A stretch of 64,000 nt of DNA from Shimia_B sp039815465. Its GTDB lineage: Bacteria; Pseudomonadota; Alphaproteobacteria; Rhodobacterales; Rhodobacteraceae. Shown here one piece after another: positions 25,081-32,699 of this stretch (positions within the stretch are counted from its first letter, which is position 1; each line of letters starts with the position of its first letter). The stretch is from the NCBI GenBank assembly GCA_039815465.1, contig JBCBZG010000002.1:124001-188000 (forward strand), read 5' to 3'. The notes under the pieces are model-generated. The model was not told the origin of the DNA and ran no database searches. It was given only the letters and a program-made list of their open reading frames with translations. Position numbers and translations under genes: made by a program.

Positions 25081-26043
25081 CTGTGTAAGCTCCCAAAGCG
25101 CGTCGGGCACGTCAATCTCTGCCTTAGGCGCCCGCGCCGCGCCGGGCAGACGCGCGCCAGGATCCGCCGTCACCACGGCCTCTAGCGCGGCCAGGTGCCC
25201 CGCGAAATCGGCTGCGAACACATCGGGTGAGATCACGATATAGCTCTGCCCCAGCCCATGGGGCGGACCGTCCGACAGCTTGAGCCCCGACACATCCCGC
25301 GACGCCACCGACCCAGTCAAAGCGGCGGCCAAAACCTCCACCAGGAGGCCAAGCCCCCAGCCCTTGTAGCCCGCCGCAGACACAAGCGAGCCCTGCAACG
25401 CTGCCGCAGGATCAGTCGTCGGCGCCCCGTCCGCATCCACGGCCCAGCCTTCGGGAATACGCTCCCCCGCGGCCTTAGCCATGGTGATCTTGCCCAACGC
25501 CACGGCAGAGGTGGAGCTGTCGAAATGCAGCGCCAGCCCGCTGCCGTCCCGCGGCACCGAAAACGCCAAAGGGTTCGTCCCAAGCATCCGCTTTGCCCCA
25601 CCGGGCGCCGACACGATGGCGGACGCATTCGTCATGCCGATGGCCACACACCCCGCCCGCGCAATCTGTTCGGTAAAGTAGCCCAGCGACGTGCATGTGT
25701 GGGAATGCGCCACGGAAAAGAGCGCGATCCCCTGATCCCGCGCAGCGTCGAGCGCCACAGGCAGGCCCCGCTCAAACGCAGGCTGCGCAAAGCCAAACCG
25801 TGCGTCGGCCAACACGGCACCGGGCTTTGGCCGTGTCACCTCAGGCTCCACCGTGCCGCTAACCCGCCCCGAGCGGAGCTGGAGCACGTAGGATTCCAAG
25901 TAATAGAGCCCGCAAATGACGTTGCCATGGGCCTCCGCCTGCGCGACGGCCTCTGCCACTGACGCGGCCACCCAGGGGGCCGCGCCTGCGGCCGTCAGGG
26001 CGTCTCGGGATGCCTGCCTGATCTGATCCACCGATACTTTCAT
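25066..26043 (-). CDS. Ldh-family (malate/L-lactate dehydrogenase-like) NAD(P)-dependent oxidoreductase
   Basis: The 325-residue protein has the fold-type markers of the AllD/YlbC/DpkA group: EAHGNVICGLYYLESYV near the N-terminus (catalytic region), VAHSHTCTSLGYFTEQ, GTNPLAFSVP and AAGYKGWGLGLLVEVLAAALTG (split as AAGYKGWGLGL and LVEVLAAALTG). Members reduce 2-oxo acids or cyclic imino acids. Sequence alone does not fix the substrate. It shares ATGA overlap with lolD and lies downstream of it. Confidence 0.82.
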   Translation of the reverse strand: MKVSVDQIRQASRDALTAAGAAPWVAASVAEAVAQAEAHGNVICGLYYLESYVLQLRSGRVSGTVEPEVTRPKPGAVLADARFGFAQPAFERGLPVALDAARDQGIALFSVAHSHTCTSLGYFTEQIARAGCVAIGMTNASAIVSAPGGAKRMLGTNPLAFSVPRDGSGLALHFDSSTSAVALGKITMAKAAGERIPEGWAVDADGAPTTDPAAALQGSLVSAAGYKGWGLGLLVEVLAAALTGSVASRDVSGLKLSDGPPHGLGQSYIVISPDVFAADFAGHLAALEAVVTADPGARLPGAARAPKAEIDVPDALWELTQSLAA

Positions 26044-26720
26044 GGAGCCTCCTCAATCTGCCCAGCCACCAAGCGCAGCCGCCTGTCCATCCGCGCCGCA
26101 AGCGCAGGGTTATGGGTGGCCACGAGCGCCGCCATCCCGTCTTGCCGCGCCAGCCTGAGCAGCGCGTCAAACACCGTGTCGGACGTATCGGGGTCCAAAT
26201 TGCCGGTGGGCTCATCGGCCAAAAGCACCTTGGGCCGGTTCGCCAGCGCCCGGCAAAAGGCCACGCGCTGCTGCTCGCCGCCCGATAGCTCCGCCGGGCG
26301 GTGGGTGGCGCGGGCGCTTAGCCCCACCTCTCCCAAAAGCGTCATGGCCCGCTCCGTCGCGGCGCGGCGGCTCTGACCCGCGGCGAGTTGCGGCAGCAAG
26401 ATATTCTCCAACGCGCTGAATTCCGGCAACAGATGGTGGAACTGGTAGACAAACCCCAGCGTGGAGCGTCTGAGCGCCGTGCGCTGCCGGTCGCTGCGCC
26501 CCGCGGCCTCGCCTGCTACCACCACTTGGCCCGCGTCGGGCGCATCGAGCAGCCCCGCGATATGAAGGAGCGTTGACTTGCCCGACCCCGACGGCGCCTC
26601 CAACGCGGCAATCTCCCCCGCTGCGAGCGTCAGGTTGAGGTCGCGCAACACAACGATCTCATTGGGCTTACCGGCATTGTAGCCCTTACCGATCCCCTTG
26701 AGTTCCAGCACCTCACTCAT
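26040..26720 (-). CDS. lolD: Lipoprotein-releasing system ATPase LolD
   Basis: The 226-residue ATPase has Walker A APSGSGKSTLLH, Q-loop and YQFHHLLPEFSALEN (typical of LolD/MacB), signature LSGGEQQRVAFCRAL and Walker B LLADEPTGNLDP. With the adjacent LolC/E-type permease it extracts lipoproteins from the inner membrane for LolA. It overlaps both neighbours. Confidence 0.93.
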   Translation of the reverse strand: MSEVLELKGIGKGYNAGKPNEIVVLRDLNLTLAAGEIAALEAPSGSGKSTLLHIAGLLDAPDAGQVVVAGEAAGRSDRQRTALRRSTLGFVYQFHHLLPEFSALENILLPQLAAGQSRRAATERAMTLLGEVGLSARATHRPAELSGGEQQRVAFCRALANRPKVLLADEPTGNLDPDTSDTVFDALLRLARQDGMAALVATHNPALAARMDRRLRLVAGQIEEAP

Positions 26721-27996
26721 AGCGCAGCGCCTCCACCGGGTTCAGACGCGCCGCCGCCCGCGCCGGAAAAATCGTGACGGTAAAGGACAAAATCAGCGAC
26801 AGCCCCACCGACCGCGCCACATCCCAGGCGCGCAACTCCGCGGGGAGCTCGTAGAGCCCCCGGATCGACGGGTCCCAGACCCCCCCGCCGGAGAGGTAAT
26901 TGACCACGCTAAAGATCGCCTGGATGTTCAACACAAACGCAACGCCCAGGATCACACCGAGCAGCGTCCCCACCAGCCCGATCCCGGCACCGCACAGGAA
27001 AAACACCCGCAGCACCGCGCCCTCGCTTAAGCCGATTGTGCGCAGGATGCCGATATCGGACCCCTTGTTTTTCACCAACATGATGATGCCTGACACGATG
27101 TTCATCGCTGCCAGCAGCACGAGCACCGACAGGATCACGAACATCACGTTGTCCTCGATCGTCAGCGCCCTCAGAAAGCTCGACGCCTGATCCTGCCAGG
27201 TCCACAGCAGCGTGCGCGGCCCGCTCGCCTGGTTCAGCGCCGCGCGAAAGGCATCGATGTTTTCGGGATCATCGACCATCACCTCGATCTCGGTCGCGAC
27301 CCCGTCGCGGTTGAAAAACAGCTGCGCCTCCGAAAACGGCATGTAAATCCGGGTGTTATCGATGTCGAAGCGCCCGGCGGTAAAGATGTAGGTGACCGGG
27401 TAGGATTTGACCCGCGGCGTCGTCCCAAAGGCGGTACGCACCCCGTTGGGGGATATAAGCTTGACCGGATCACCGAGCCCGATCCCAAGCTCCCGCGCCA
27501 CGCCGGACCCGATGGCAACGCCCGCGTCGAAGTCGCTCAGGGACCCAATCGCGGCCTCCGCATTGGCCACGCGCGGCACGCCAGCCAGGTCGTCTGCGGT
27601 GATGCCGTAGACCTCCACGCCTGTGTTGCGGTCGCGGACATTGGCCATGACTTGCCCACGCACCAAAGGCGCCGCACGGGTCACACCCGGGATCGCCGCG
27701 ACGCGCGCCGCCACGCCAGCGTAGTCCTCGATCAAAGGGATGCCCATCCCGGTATCAGTGAAGTCCGCCGTGTGGTAGACCGTCACATGAGCGTTCGCGC
27801 CCAGGATCGTGTCCACGAAATCGGTCCGAAACCCGGCACGCACAGCGAGCGTGATGATCAATGCCGCCACCGCGAGCATGATACCGATGATCGAAATCCA
27901 GGTCATTGTGCTCACGCCGCCCTCGGCGCGGCGAGCGCGGACATAGCGCCAGGCGATCATCCACTCATAGCCCGCAAAGGCGCGCGATCCGGTCAT
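26713..27996 (-). CDS. lolC: Lipoprotein-releasing system permease, LolC/LolE family
   Basis: The 427-residue permease has one N-terminal membrane segment (about 25-48), a large periplasmic region, and three membrane segments at the C-terminus around MFVILSVLVLLAAMNIVSGI, the ALGVG-like LVGTLLGVILGVAF and the last in LSLILSFTVTIFPA. This is the LolC/E topology. A single permease gene suggests a LolCF-type homodimer, as I recall for alphaproteobacteria. It overlaps the upstream peroxiredoxin-like gene by 4 bases. Confidence 0.92.
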   Translation of the reverse strand: MTGSRAFAGYEWMIAWRYVRARRAEGGVSTMTWISIIGIMLAVAALIITLAVRAGFRTDFVDTILGANAHVTVYHTADFTDTGMGIPLIEDYAGVAARVAAIPGVTRAAPLVRGQVMANVRDRNTGVEVYGITADDLAGVPRVANAEAAIGSLSDFDAGVAIGSGVARELGIGLGDPVKLISPNGVRTAFGTTPRVKSYPVTYIFTAGRFDIDNTRIYMPFSEAQLFFNRDGVATEIEVMVDDPENIDAFRAALNQASGPRTLLWTWQDQASSFLRALTIEDNVMFVILSVLVLLAAMNIVSGIIMLVKNKGSDIGILRTIGLSEGAVLRVFFLCGAGIGLVGTLLGVILGVAFVLNIQAIFSVVNYLSGGGVWDPSIRGLYELPAELRAWDVARSVGLSLILSFTVTIFPARAAARLNPVEALRYE

Positions 27997-28778
27997 TCCT
28001 TAGCCTCCTGCGCCGCGCGGCGCTGCTCTGCTGTGACCTCTTTGAGGCGGGTGAGCAGCCGCGCCGCAGCCGTTGCAGGCTCCCGCCCGGGTTGAAGCCC
28101 GGCCACAACGACCCCGCGCTGAACGACGAGCACCGTGGGCGCAAAGTAGCTCTGATGGGCCACAAAGACCCGCGGCAAGTCGATTTCGAATGCCAGTTGA
28201 AGACGCGGGTCAGACAGGACCGGGAACGGCAGGGCAAGCCGGTGCGCCGCTTCGCGCAGTTCCGGCACCGTTTGGGAGCTGACGCCAAAGAGGTCTTTGA
28301 TCCCGAAGCGCTCGAAATCGTCCATCGCATCGCGAAACGAACAGGCCAGCGCCGCCGACCCATCCGCATCGGGCACCTGATCCCAGCCCTCGGGCCAGGG
28401 CACACCGGCCACGCCTAGATGGGGAAAGGTAAAGAGCACAGCAGGGCTGTTGAGCGCGCTTAGATCGGTGGTCGCCCCATCATGGCTGCGCAGCGCCAAG
28501 GATGGCAGGTCACGGCGCAGCGCGTTGCGCAGATCGCCTTCGTATTCCACGACGGGATCGTCGTCTGGCTGAGGCCCCGGCTCGGGGACTAGCCCTGCCG
28601 CCATCTGTGGCTGCGGCGCGGCACCGGGCTCGGCACCGGGTTCGGGCTCGGGCGCGTCGCCGAAGCGGCCCAAACCGCCCATCAGTCGCGACAGTATGCC
28701 CTTTGCCAAATGGTCCGCCTCCCCAGCTTTCGGCGCATTGATAGCCCTGTCTGCCGGGGCGGGTACAGTCGCAATCAT
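27993..28778 (-). CDS. Peroxiredoxin-fold protein lacking the peroxidatic cysteine
   Basis: The 261-residue protein has a Pro/Glu/Gly-rich N-terminus (about residues 1-85) and a thioredoxin/AhpC-TSA-like domain (about 90-255). It aligns along the domain core with the protein at 63685: WPEGWDQVPDADGSAALACSFRD here against LPEGWDGIPGARGCTPQSCAFRD there (each shown to be read in two blocks, WPEGWDQVPDA / DGSAALACSFRD). The PrxQ-type peroxidatic Cys is Ser141 here, and the resolving Cys146 is kept. It overlaps the lolC gene, so it is expressed with the Lol system; catalytic peroxidase activity is unlikely. Confidence 0.72.
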   Translation of the reverse strand: MIATVPAPADRAINAPKAGEADHLAKGILSRLMGGLGRFGDAPEPEPGAEPGAAPQPQMAAGLVPEPGPQPDDDPVVEYEGDLRNALRRDLPSLALRSHDGATTDLSALNSPAVLFTFPHLGVAGVPWPEGWDQVPDADGSAALACSFRDAMDDFERFGIKDLFGVSSQTVPELREAAHRLALPFPVLSDPRLQLAFEIDLPRVFVAHQSYFAPTVLVVQRGVVVAGLQPGREPATAAARLLTRLKEVTAEQRRAAQEAKE

Positions 28779-28805
28779 CCCACGCGGGACCGCGCGCGCA
28801 ACCCC

Positions 28806-30137
28806 CTAGGCGTAGAGCGCCACGATCCGCGCCACGGCGGCTTCTGGCGTCATCTCCTCGCTCTCGCCCGTCCGACGGGAGGTCACCTCCACCACGCCGT
28901 TTTTGAGGCCCCGCGGCCCCACCGTGATCCGCCACGGCAGCCCGATCAGGTCCATGGTGGCAAATTTGCCCCCCGCGCGCTCGTTGCGGTCGTCATAGAG
29001 CGGTTCAAGCCCGGCAGCGCTGAGCTGCGCATAAAGGCTGTCGCAGGCCGCGTCGGCTTCTGCATCGCCCTGCTTGAGGTTCACGATCCCGCAATGGAAC
29101 GGCGTGACCCCCTCGGGCCAAATGATGCCCTTATCGTCATGGGACGCCTCAATGATCGCGCCCACCAGGCGGCTCACCCCGATCCCGTGGGAGCCCATAT
29201 GCACCGGCACCTGCGCGCCATCGGCATCCTGAACCTTGGCGCCCATGCTTTCCGAATACTTGGTGCCGAAATAGAATATCTGCCCCACCTCGATCCCACG
29301 GGCAGACCGGCGCCGATCCTCCGGCACCTCCTCAAAAAGCGCCTCATCATGGGTCTCATCCGTGCGCGCGTAGCGAGATGTGAATTCCTCCAGCACGCCG
29401 CGGCATTGATCGACGTCGTCATAGTCGATCTCGCGGTCCCCGAACTTCAGGTCGGTGATCTGGCTGTCATAGAACACCTCGCTCTCGCCCGTTTCGGCCA
29501 AGACGAGGAATTCATGGGTGTCGTCGCCCCCAATCGGGCCACTGTCGGCGCGCATGGGGATCGCTTGCAAGCCCATCCGCTCATAGGTGCGCAGATAGCT
29601 GACGAGGTGGCGGTTATAAGCGTGCAGCGCGGCCTCCTTCGTCAGGTCGAAGTTATACCCGTCCTTCATATAGAACTCGCGCCCGCGCATGACGCCAAAG
29701 CGGGGGCGGCGTTCATCGCGGAACTTCCACTGCACCTGATACAGCGTCAGCGGCAGGTCCTTGTAGGACCGCACATAAGAGCGGAAGATATCGGTGATCT
29801 GCTCCTCATTCGTGGGCCCGAAAAGCATGTCGCGCTCATGGCGGTCTTTGATGCGCAGCATCTCCTCGCCGTAGTCATCATAGCGGCCGCTTTCGCGCCA
29901 CAGGTCCGCCGACTGCATGGTGGGCATCAGGACCGGGATATGGCCTGCGCGCGCCTGCTCCTCGTCCACGATCTGTTTGATCTTTGTCAGCACCTTGAGC
30001 CCGAGCGGCAGCCAGGAGTAAATCCCCGCGCTCGCCTGCTTGACCATGCCCGCACGCAGCATCAACCGGTGGGAGACGATCTGCGCCTCCGCAGGGGTTT
30101 CTTTCAAAACGGGCAAGAAATAGCGGCTCAGGCGCAT
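28806..30137 (-). CDS. proS: Prolyl-tRNA synthetase (short form)
   Basis: The 443-residue class II synthetase charges tRNA-Pro. Motifs seen: GIYSWLPLGLKV near the N-terminus, QVQWKFRDERRPRFGVMRGR (motif 2, read in parts QVQWKFRDERRPR and FGVMRGREF), GSHGIGVSRLVGA (motif 3) and a C-terminal anticodon domain with DDRNERAGGKFATMDLIGLP. The length indicates the alphaproteobacterial form lacking the large editing insertion. It is transcribed toward the lol genes. Confidence 0.95.
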   Translation of the reverse strand: MRLSRYFLPVLKETPAEAQIVSHRLMLRAGMVKQASAGIYSWLPLGLKVLTKIKQIVDEEQARAGHIPVLMPTMQSADLWRESGRYDDYGEEMLRIKDRHERDMLFGPTNEEQITDIFRSYVRSYKDLPLTLYQVQWKFRDERRPRFGVMRGREFYMKDGYNFDLTKEAALHAYNRHLVSYLRTYERMGLQAIPMRADSGPIGGDDTHEFLVLAETGESEVFYDSQITDLKFGDREIDYDDVDQCRGVLEEFTSRYARTDETHDEALFEEVPEDRRRSARGIEVGQIFYFGTKYSESMGAKVQDADGAQVPVHMGSHGIGVSRLVGAIIEASHDDKGIIWPEGVTPFHCGIVNLKQGDAEADAACDSLYAQLSAAGLEPLYDDRNERAGGKFATMDLIGLPWRITVGPRGLKNGVVEVTSRRTGESEEMTPEAAVARIVALYA

Positions 30138-30228
30138 GGGGCTCTCCGGCGAAACTGGTTCCTAGCCGCATACTGGAGCGTTAAGGGCGCAGCAAGTGGC
30201 GGGCAACGGTGGCCCGCCCCTTTTGAGC

Positions 30229-30313
30229 TGTAGCGCCGTTCCGAGGGGTGGCGTTCGCGCCGCCCCGTGGGGGCGGAACGGCGCGGCCCGATGGTTCCCA
30301 TCGGGCAAGCACT
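30229..30313. repeat. Palindromic intergenic element (family member R1)
   Basis: GCGCCGTTCCG (30233-30243) pairs exactly with CGGAACGGCGC (30274-30284). Between them lies the core AGGGGTGGCG...CCCCGTGGGGG. A second hairpin, CCCGAT-N7-ATCGGG (30287-30305), follows, then CAAGCACTTC. It is over 80% like R3 (53546-53628) by eye. It sits between the GFA gene and proS, both on the minus strand. Confidence 0.8.
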
Positions 30314-30328
30314 TCGCCGCTAAACTAG

Positions 30329-30784
30329 TTACTCGCCTTCCAACCGCCGCTGATACGAAACCACCCCCGCATTCCACGCCTCATTATCAGCCACCGCCTC
30401 CGCATCCGGCACCGGCAGCCCTCCGATCCCATCGGTAAAGCTCAGACCATGGGCGCGATTGATCTGCACCGTAGGCGGCGCAATCTCGGGGTCATCGAGC
30501 GTCCCCGTCGCGACTTCCACGAGGCTCCCATCCAGGTTCTCAAGCGTCAAAGGTGTCCCGCAGGCCGCGCAAAACCCACGACGGCTGACGTTCGAGCTCT
30601 GGAAATAATTGGGCGTACCTGACACCCACTCCAGCCCCTCAACCACTACCAGCGGCGCGTAAAAGCCGCCAAAAGCGCGCGCGCACATCCGGCAGTGGCA
30701 CACCGATGACCGCCCCAAAGTGCTTACGCGGTAGCGCAGCGCGCCGCACTGGCATCCGCCCGAAATCACAGCATCCTCCGGCAT
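30329..30784 (-). CDS. GFA (glutathione-dependent formaldehyde-activating)-family protein
   Basis: The 151-residue protein carries the GFA/CENP-V zinc pattern: Cys11, Cys13, Cys29, Cys31, Cys34, Cys72 and Cys75 (GGCQCGALRY, VCHCRMC, GFCAACGTPL). The family binds zinc and often acts on glutathione adducts of aldehydes, but most members are uncharacterised. It is a single gene facing away from the AI-2E transporter. Confidence 0.88.
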   Translation of the reverse strand: MPEDAVISGGCQCGALRYRVSTLGRSSVCHCRMCARAFGGFYAPLVVVEGLEWVSGTPNYFQSSNVSRRGFCAACGTPLTLENLDGSLVEVATGTLDDPEIAPPTVQINRAHGLSFTDGIGGLPVPDAEAVADNEAWNAGVVSYQRRLEGE

Positions 30785-30889
30785 CTGAGCCCTCCCTGAC
30801 CTGCCGCCCTACCTGCCACCGCGCGCTTTCCTCTTGCAAGCGCGCCACGAAACCCCGACCTAGGAGGCACAGCAAGCTTAGGATCCGCC

Positions 30890-31981
30890 ATGGCCTTACC
30901 CACCCGCACACAAACGACGTATTGGAGCCTCGCCGCCCTAATCCTCGCGCTTGTGCTGTGGTATTTGGGATCGGTCGTGATGCCCTTTATCATCGGCGCC
31001 GCGATTGCGTACTTCCTCGACCCTGTGGCGGACCGCCTGGAAAAGCTGGGCTGTTCGCGGGTTCTGGCCACGGTGATCATCACCTTTGCGGTCGTCATGC
31101 TCTTTGTCCTGCTCGTGCTGCTCGTGGTGCCGACACTCGTGGAACAGGCCGTGTCGCTCTTTAACGCGGCGCCCACGATTTTCACCAACCTGCGCGACTT
31201 TCTTGTCGAAACCTACCCATCCATCTTGGATGAAGAGAGCACTGTGCGCCGCTCGCTCGTCTCGGTGGGGGAAACGATCCAAAGCCGCGGGGCGGAGCTT
31301 GTGAACACGCTCCTGACCTCCGCGGCGGGGGTCGTGAATGTCGTGCTCTATTTCGTGATCGTGCCGGTTGTGGCGTTCTACCTGCTGCTTGACTGGGACA
31401 ATATGGTGCGGGAGGTCGACCGGCTGATCCCCCGCGACCACCTGGCCACAGTGCGCCGCCTGGGGCGGGAAATCGACACCGTCATCGCGGGATTTGTGCG
31501 CGGCATGGGCACCGTTTGCCTGATCTTAGGGACGTATTACGCCGTGGCGCTCATGGTCGTGGGGCTGCAATTTGGCCTCGTCGTGGGCTTTGTCGCAGGC
31601 CTCGTGACCTTTATCCCGTATCTTGGCGCGCTGATCGGCGGGCTACTGGCCGTGGGCCTCGCGATCTTTCAGTTCTGGGGGTCGCTTGAGGGCGGCGAGA
31701 CGGACTGGATGCGCATCGTGATCGTGGCCGTGATCTTTTGGGTGGGCCAATTGGCCGAGGGCAACGTGCTGACGCCCAAACTCGTGGGCAACTCCGTGGG
31801 CCTGCACCCCGTGTGGCTCCTGCTGGCGCTGTCGGTTTTTGGGGCGATCTTTGGCTTTGTGGGCCTCCTCGTGGCTGTCCCCGTCGCCGCCGCCATCGGC
31901 GTCTTGGCGCGCTTTTTCGTGGGCGAATACAAGGACGGGCTCCTCTACCGCGGGACCGGAGAATTCGGCGACGATGACTAA
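30890..31981 (+). CDS. AI-2E family transporter (PerM-like)
   Basis: The 363-residue protein has about seven or eight membrane segments, with the family markers VMPFIIGAAIAYFLDPVADR (split as VMPFIIGAA and IAYFLDPVADR) and the late EGNVLTPKLVGNSVGLHPVW (EGNVLTPKLVG, NSVGLHPVW). Members act as exporters of small molecules or in Na+/H+ antiport; substrate is unknown. It overlaps hdaA by 8 bases, suggesting joint transcription. Confidence 0.88.
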   Translation: MALPTRTQTTYWSLAALILALVLWYLGSVVMPFIIGAAIAYFLDPVADRLEKLGCSRVLATVIITFAVVMLFVLLVLLVVPTLVEQAVSLFNAAPTIFTNLRDFLVETYPSILDEESTVRRSLVSVGETIQSRGAELVNTLLTSAAGVVNVVLYFVIVPVVAFYLLLDWDNMVREVDRLIPRDHLATVRRLGREIDTVIAGFVRGMGTVCLILGTYYAVALMVVGLQFGLVVGFVAGLVTFIPYLGALIGGLLAVGLAIFQFWGSLEGGETDWMRIVIVAVIFWVGQLAEGNVLTPKLVGNSVGLHPVWLLLALSVFGAIFGFVGLLVAVPVAAAIGVLARFFVGEYKDGLLYRGTGEFGDDD

Positions 31982-32633
31982 CCAGCTCAGCTTTGAGCTG
32001 CCCGTTGGGGTGTCCTACGGCGCCGCTGATTTCCACCCCGGCACCGCGAGCGAAACCGCACGCGCCATGCTCACCGCGCCCGAACGCTGGCCCAACGGCA
32101 AGCTGATCCTCATAGGCGCCACAGGCGCGGGCAAAACCCACCTTCTCCAGATTTGGGCGCAGGCCCAGGGCGCGGCGGTGGTGGACGCGGCCAACCTCCC
32201 CCACCGCGCATCTACACCTGTGGCCGTCGATGGCGCCGACGCAGTCGCAGGCAACGCCGAGGCCGAAGAAGCGCTTTTTCACCTGCACAACAACCTGGCC
32301 GCCGAGGGCCACGCGCTGCTTTTGACCGCGCGCCAGGCGCCGCCGCTCTGGGGCCTGCGCCTGCCCGATCTCAAAAGCCGGATGGAGGCCACGACCGTTG
32401 TGCCCATAGGCCCCCCCGACGACGCCACGCTCCAAGCGATCCTGATCAAACTGATGGCTGACCGCCAGCTTATCCCCGCACCCAACCTCGTGGGCTACCT
32501 CGTGGCGCGCATGGAACGGTCCTACGCAGACGCCGCACGCGTCATCGCCGCACTCGATCACCTGTCTTTGAGCGAAAAGCGCAAGATTACGACCGCTCTG
32601 GCCGCCCGGGTGCTGGACGCCGCCGCCGAATAG
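31974..32633 (+). CDS. hdaA: DnaA-related regulatory inactivator HdaA
   Basis: The 219-residue AAA+ protein begins MTNQLSFELP, with an N-terminal clamp-binding QLxF-type element, then Walker A GATGAGKTHLL and a sensor II-like RMERSYADA segment. It lacks DnaA's DNA-binding domain IV. In alphaproteobacteria HdaA bound to the beta clamp promotes ATP hydrolysis by DnaA and limits initiation. The ATG lies inside the previous gene's 3' end; longer upstream frame is rejected. Confidence 0.88.
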   Translation: MTNQLSFELPVGVSYGAADFHPGTASETARAMLTAPERWPNGKLILIGATGAGKTHLLQIWAQAQGAAVVDAANLPHRASTPVAVDGADAVAGNAEAEEALFHLHNNLAAEGHALLLTARQAPPLWGLRLPDLKSRMEATTVVPIGPPDDATLQAILIKLMADRQLIPAPNLVGYLVARMERSYADAARVIAALDHLSLSEKRKITTALAARVLDAAAE

Positions 32634-32647
32634 CGCGACACTGCGCC

Positions 32648-32680
32648 GTTACAAACCCCTGTCACACAGCCCTGTCAGCT
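32648..32680 (+). promoter_or_regulatory. Pho-box-like direct repeats upstream of ppk
   Basis: Three 11-base units can be read: GTTACAAACCC, CTGTCACACAG and CCCTGTCAGCT (the third shifted by a base). The two CTGTCA blocks resemble PhoB half-sites. The region ends 19 bases before the ppk ATG at 32700, closer than usual, so the promoter may overlap it. Confidence 0.5.
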
Positions 32681-32699
32681 CTCCCGCTTGGTGCACCCA

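Noticed and set aside
28710..30233. Long open frame (507 codons) on the plus strand opposite proS
   Set aside because: It mirrors proS, whose motifs are unmistakable; the antisense frame is His/Arg/Ala-rich and arises from GC-rich third positions.
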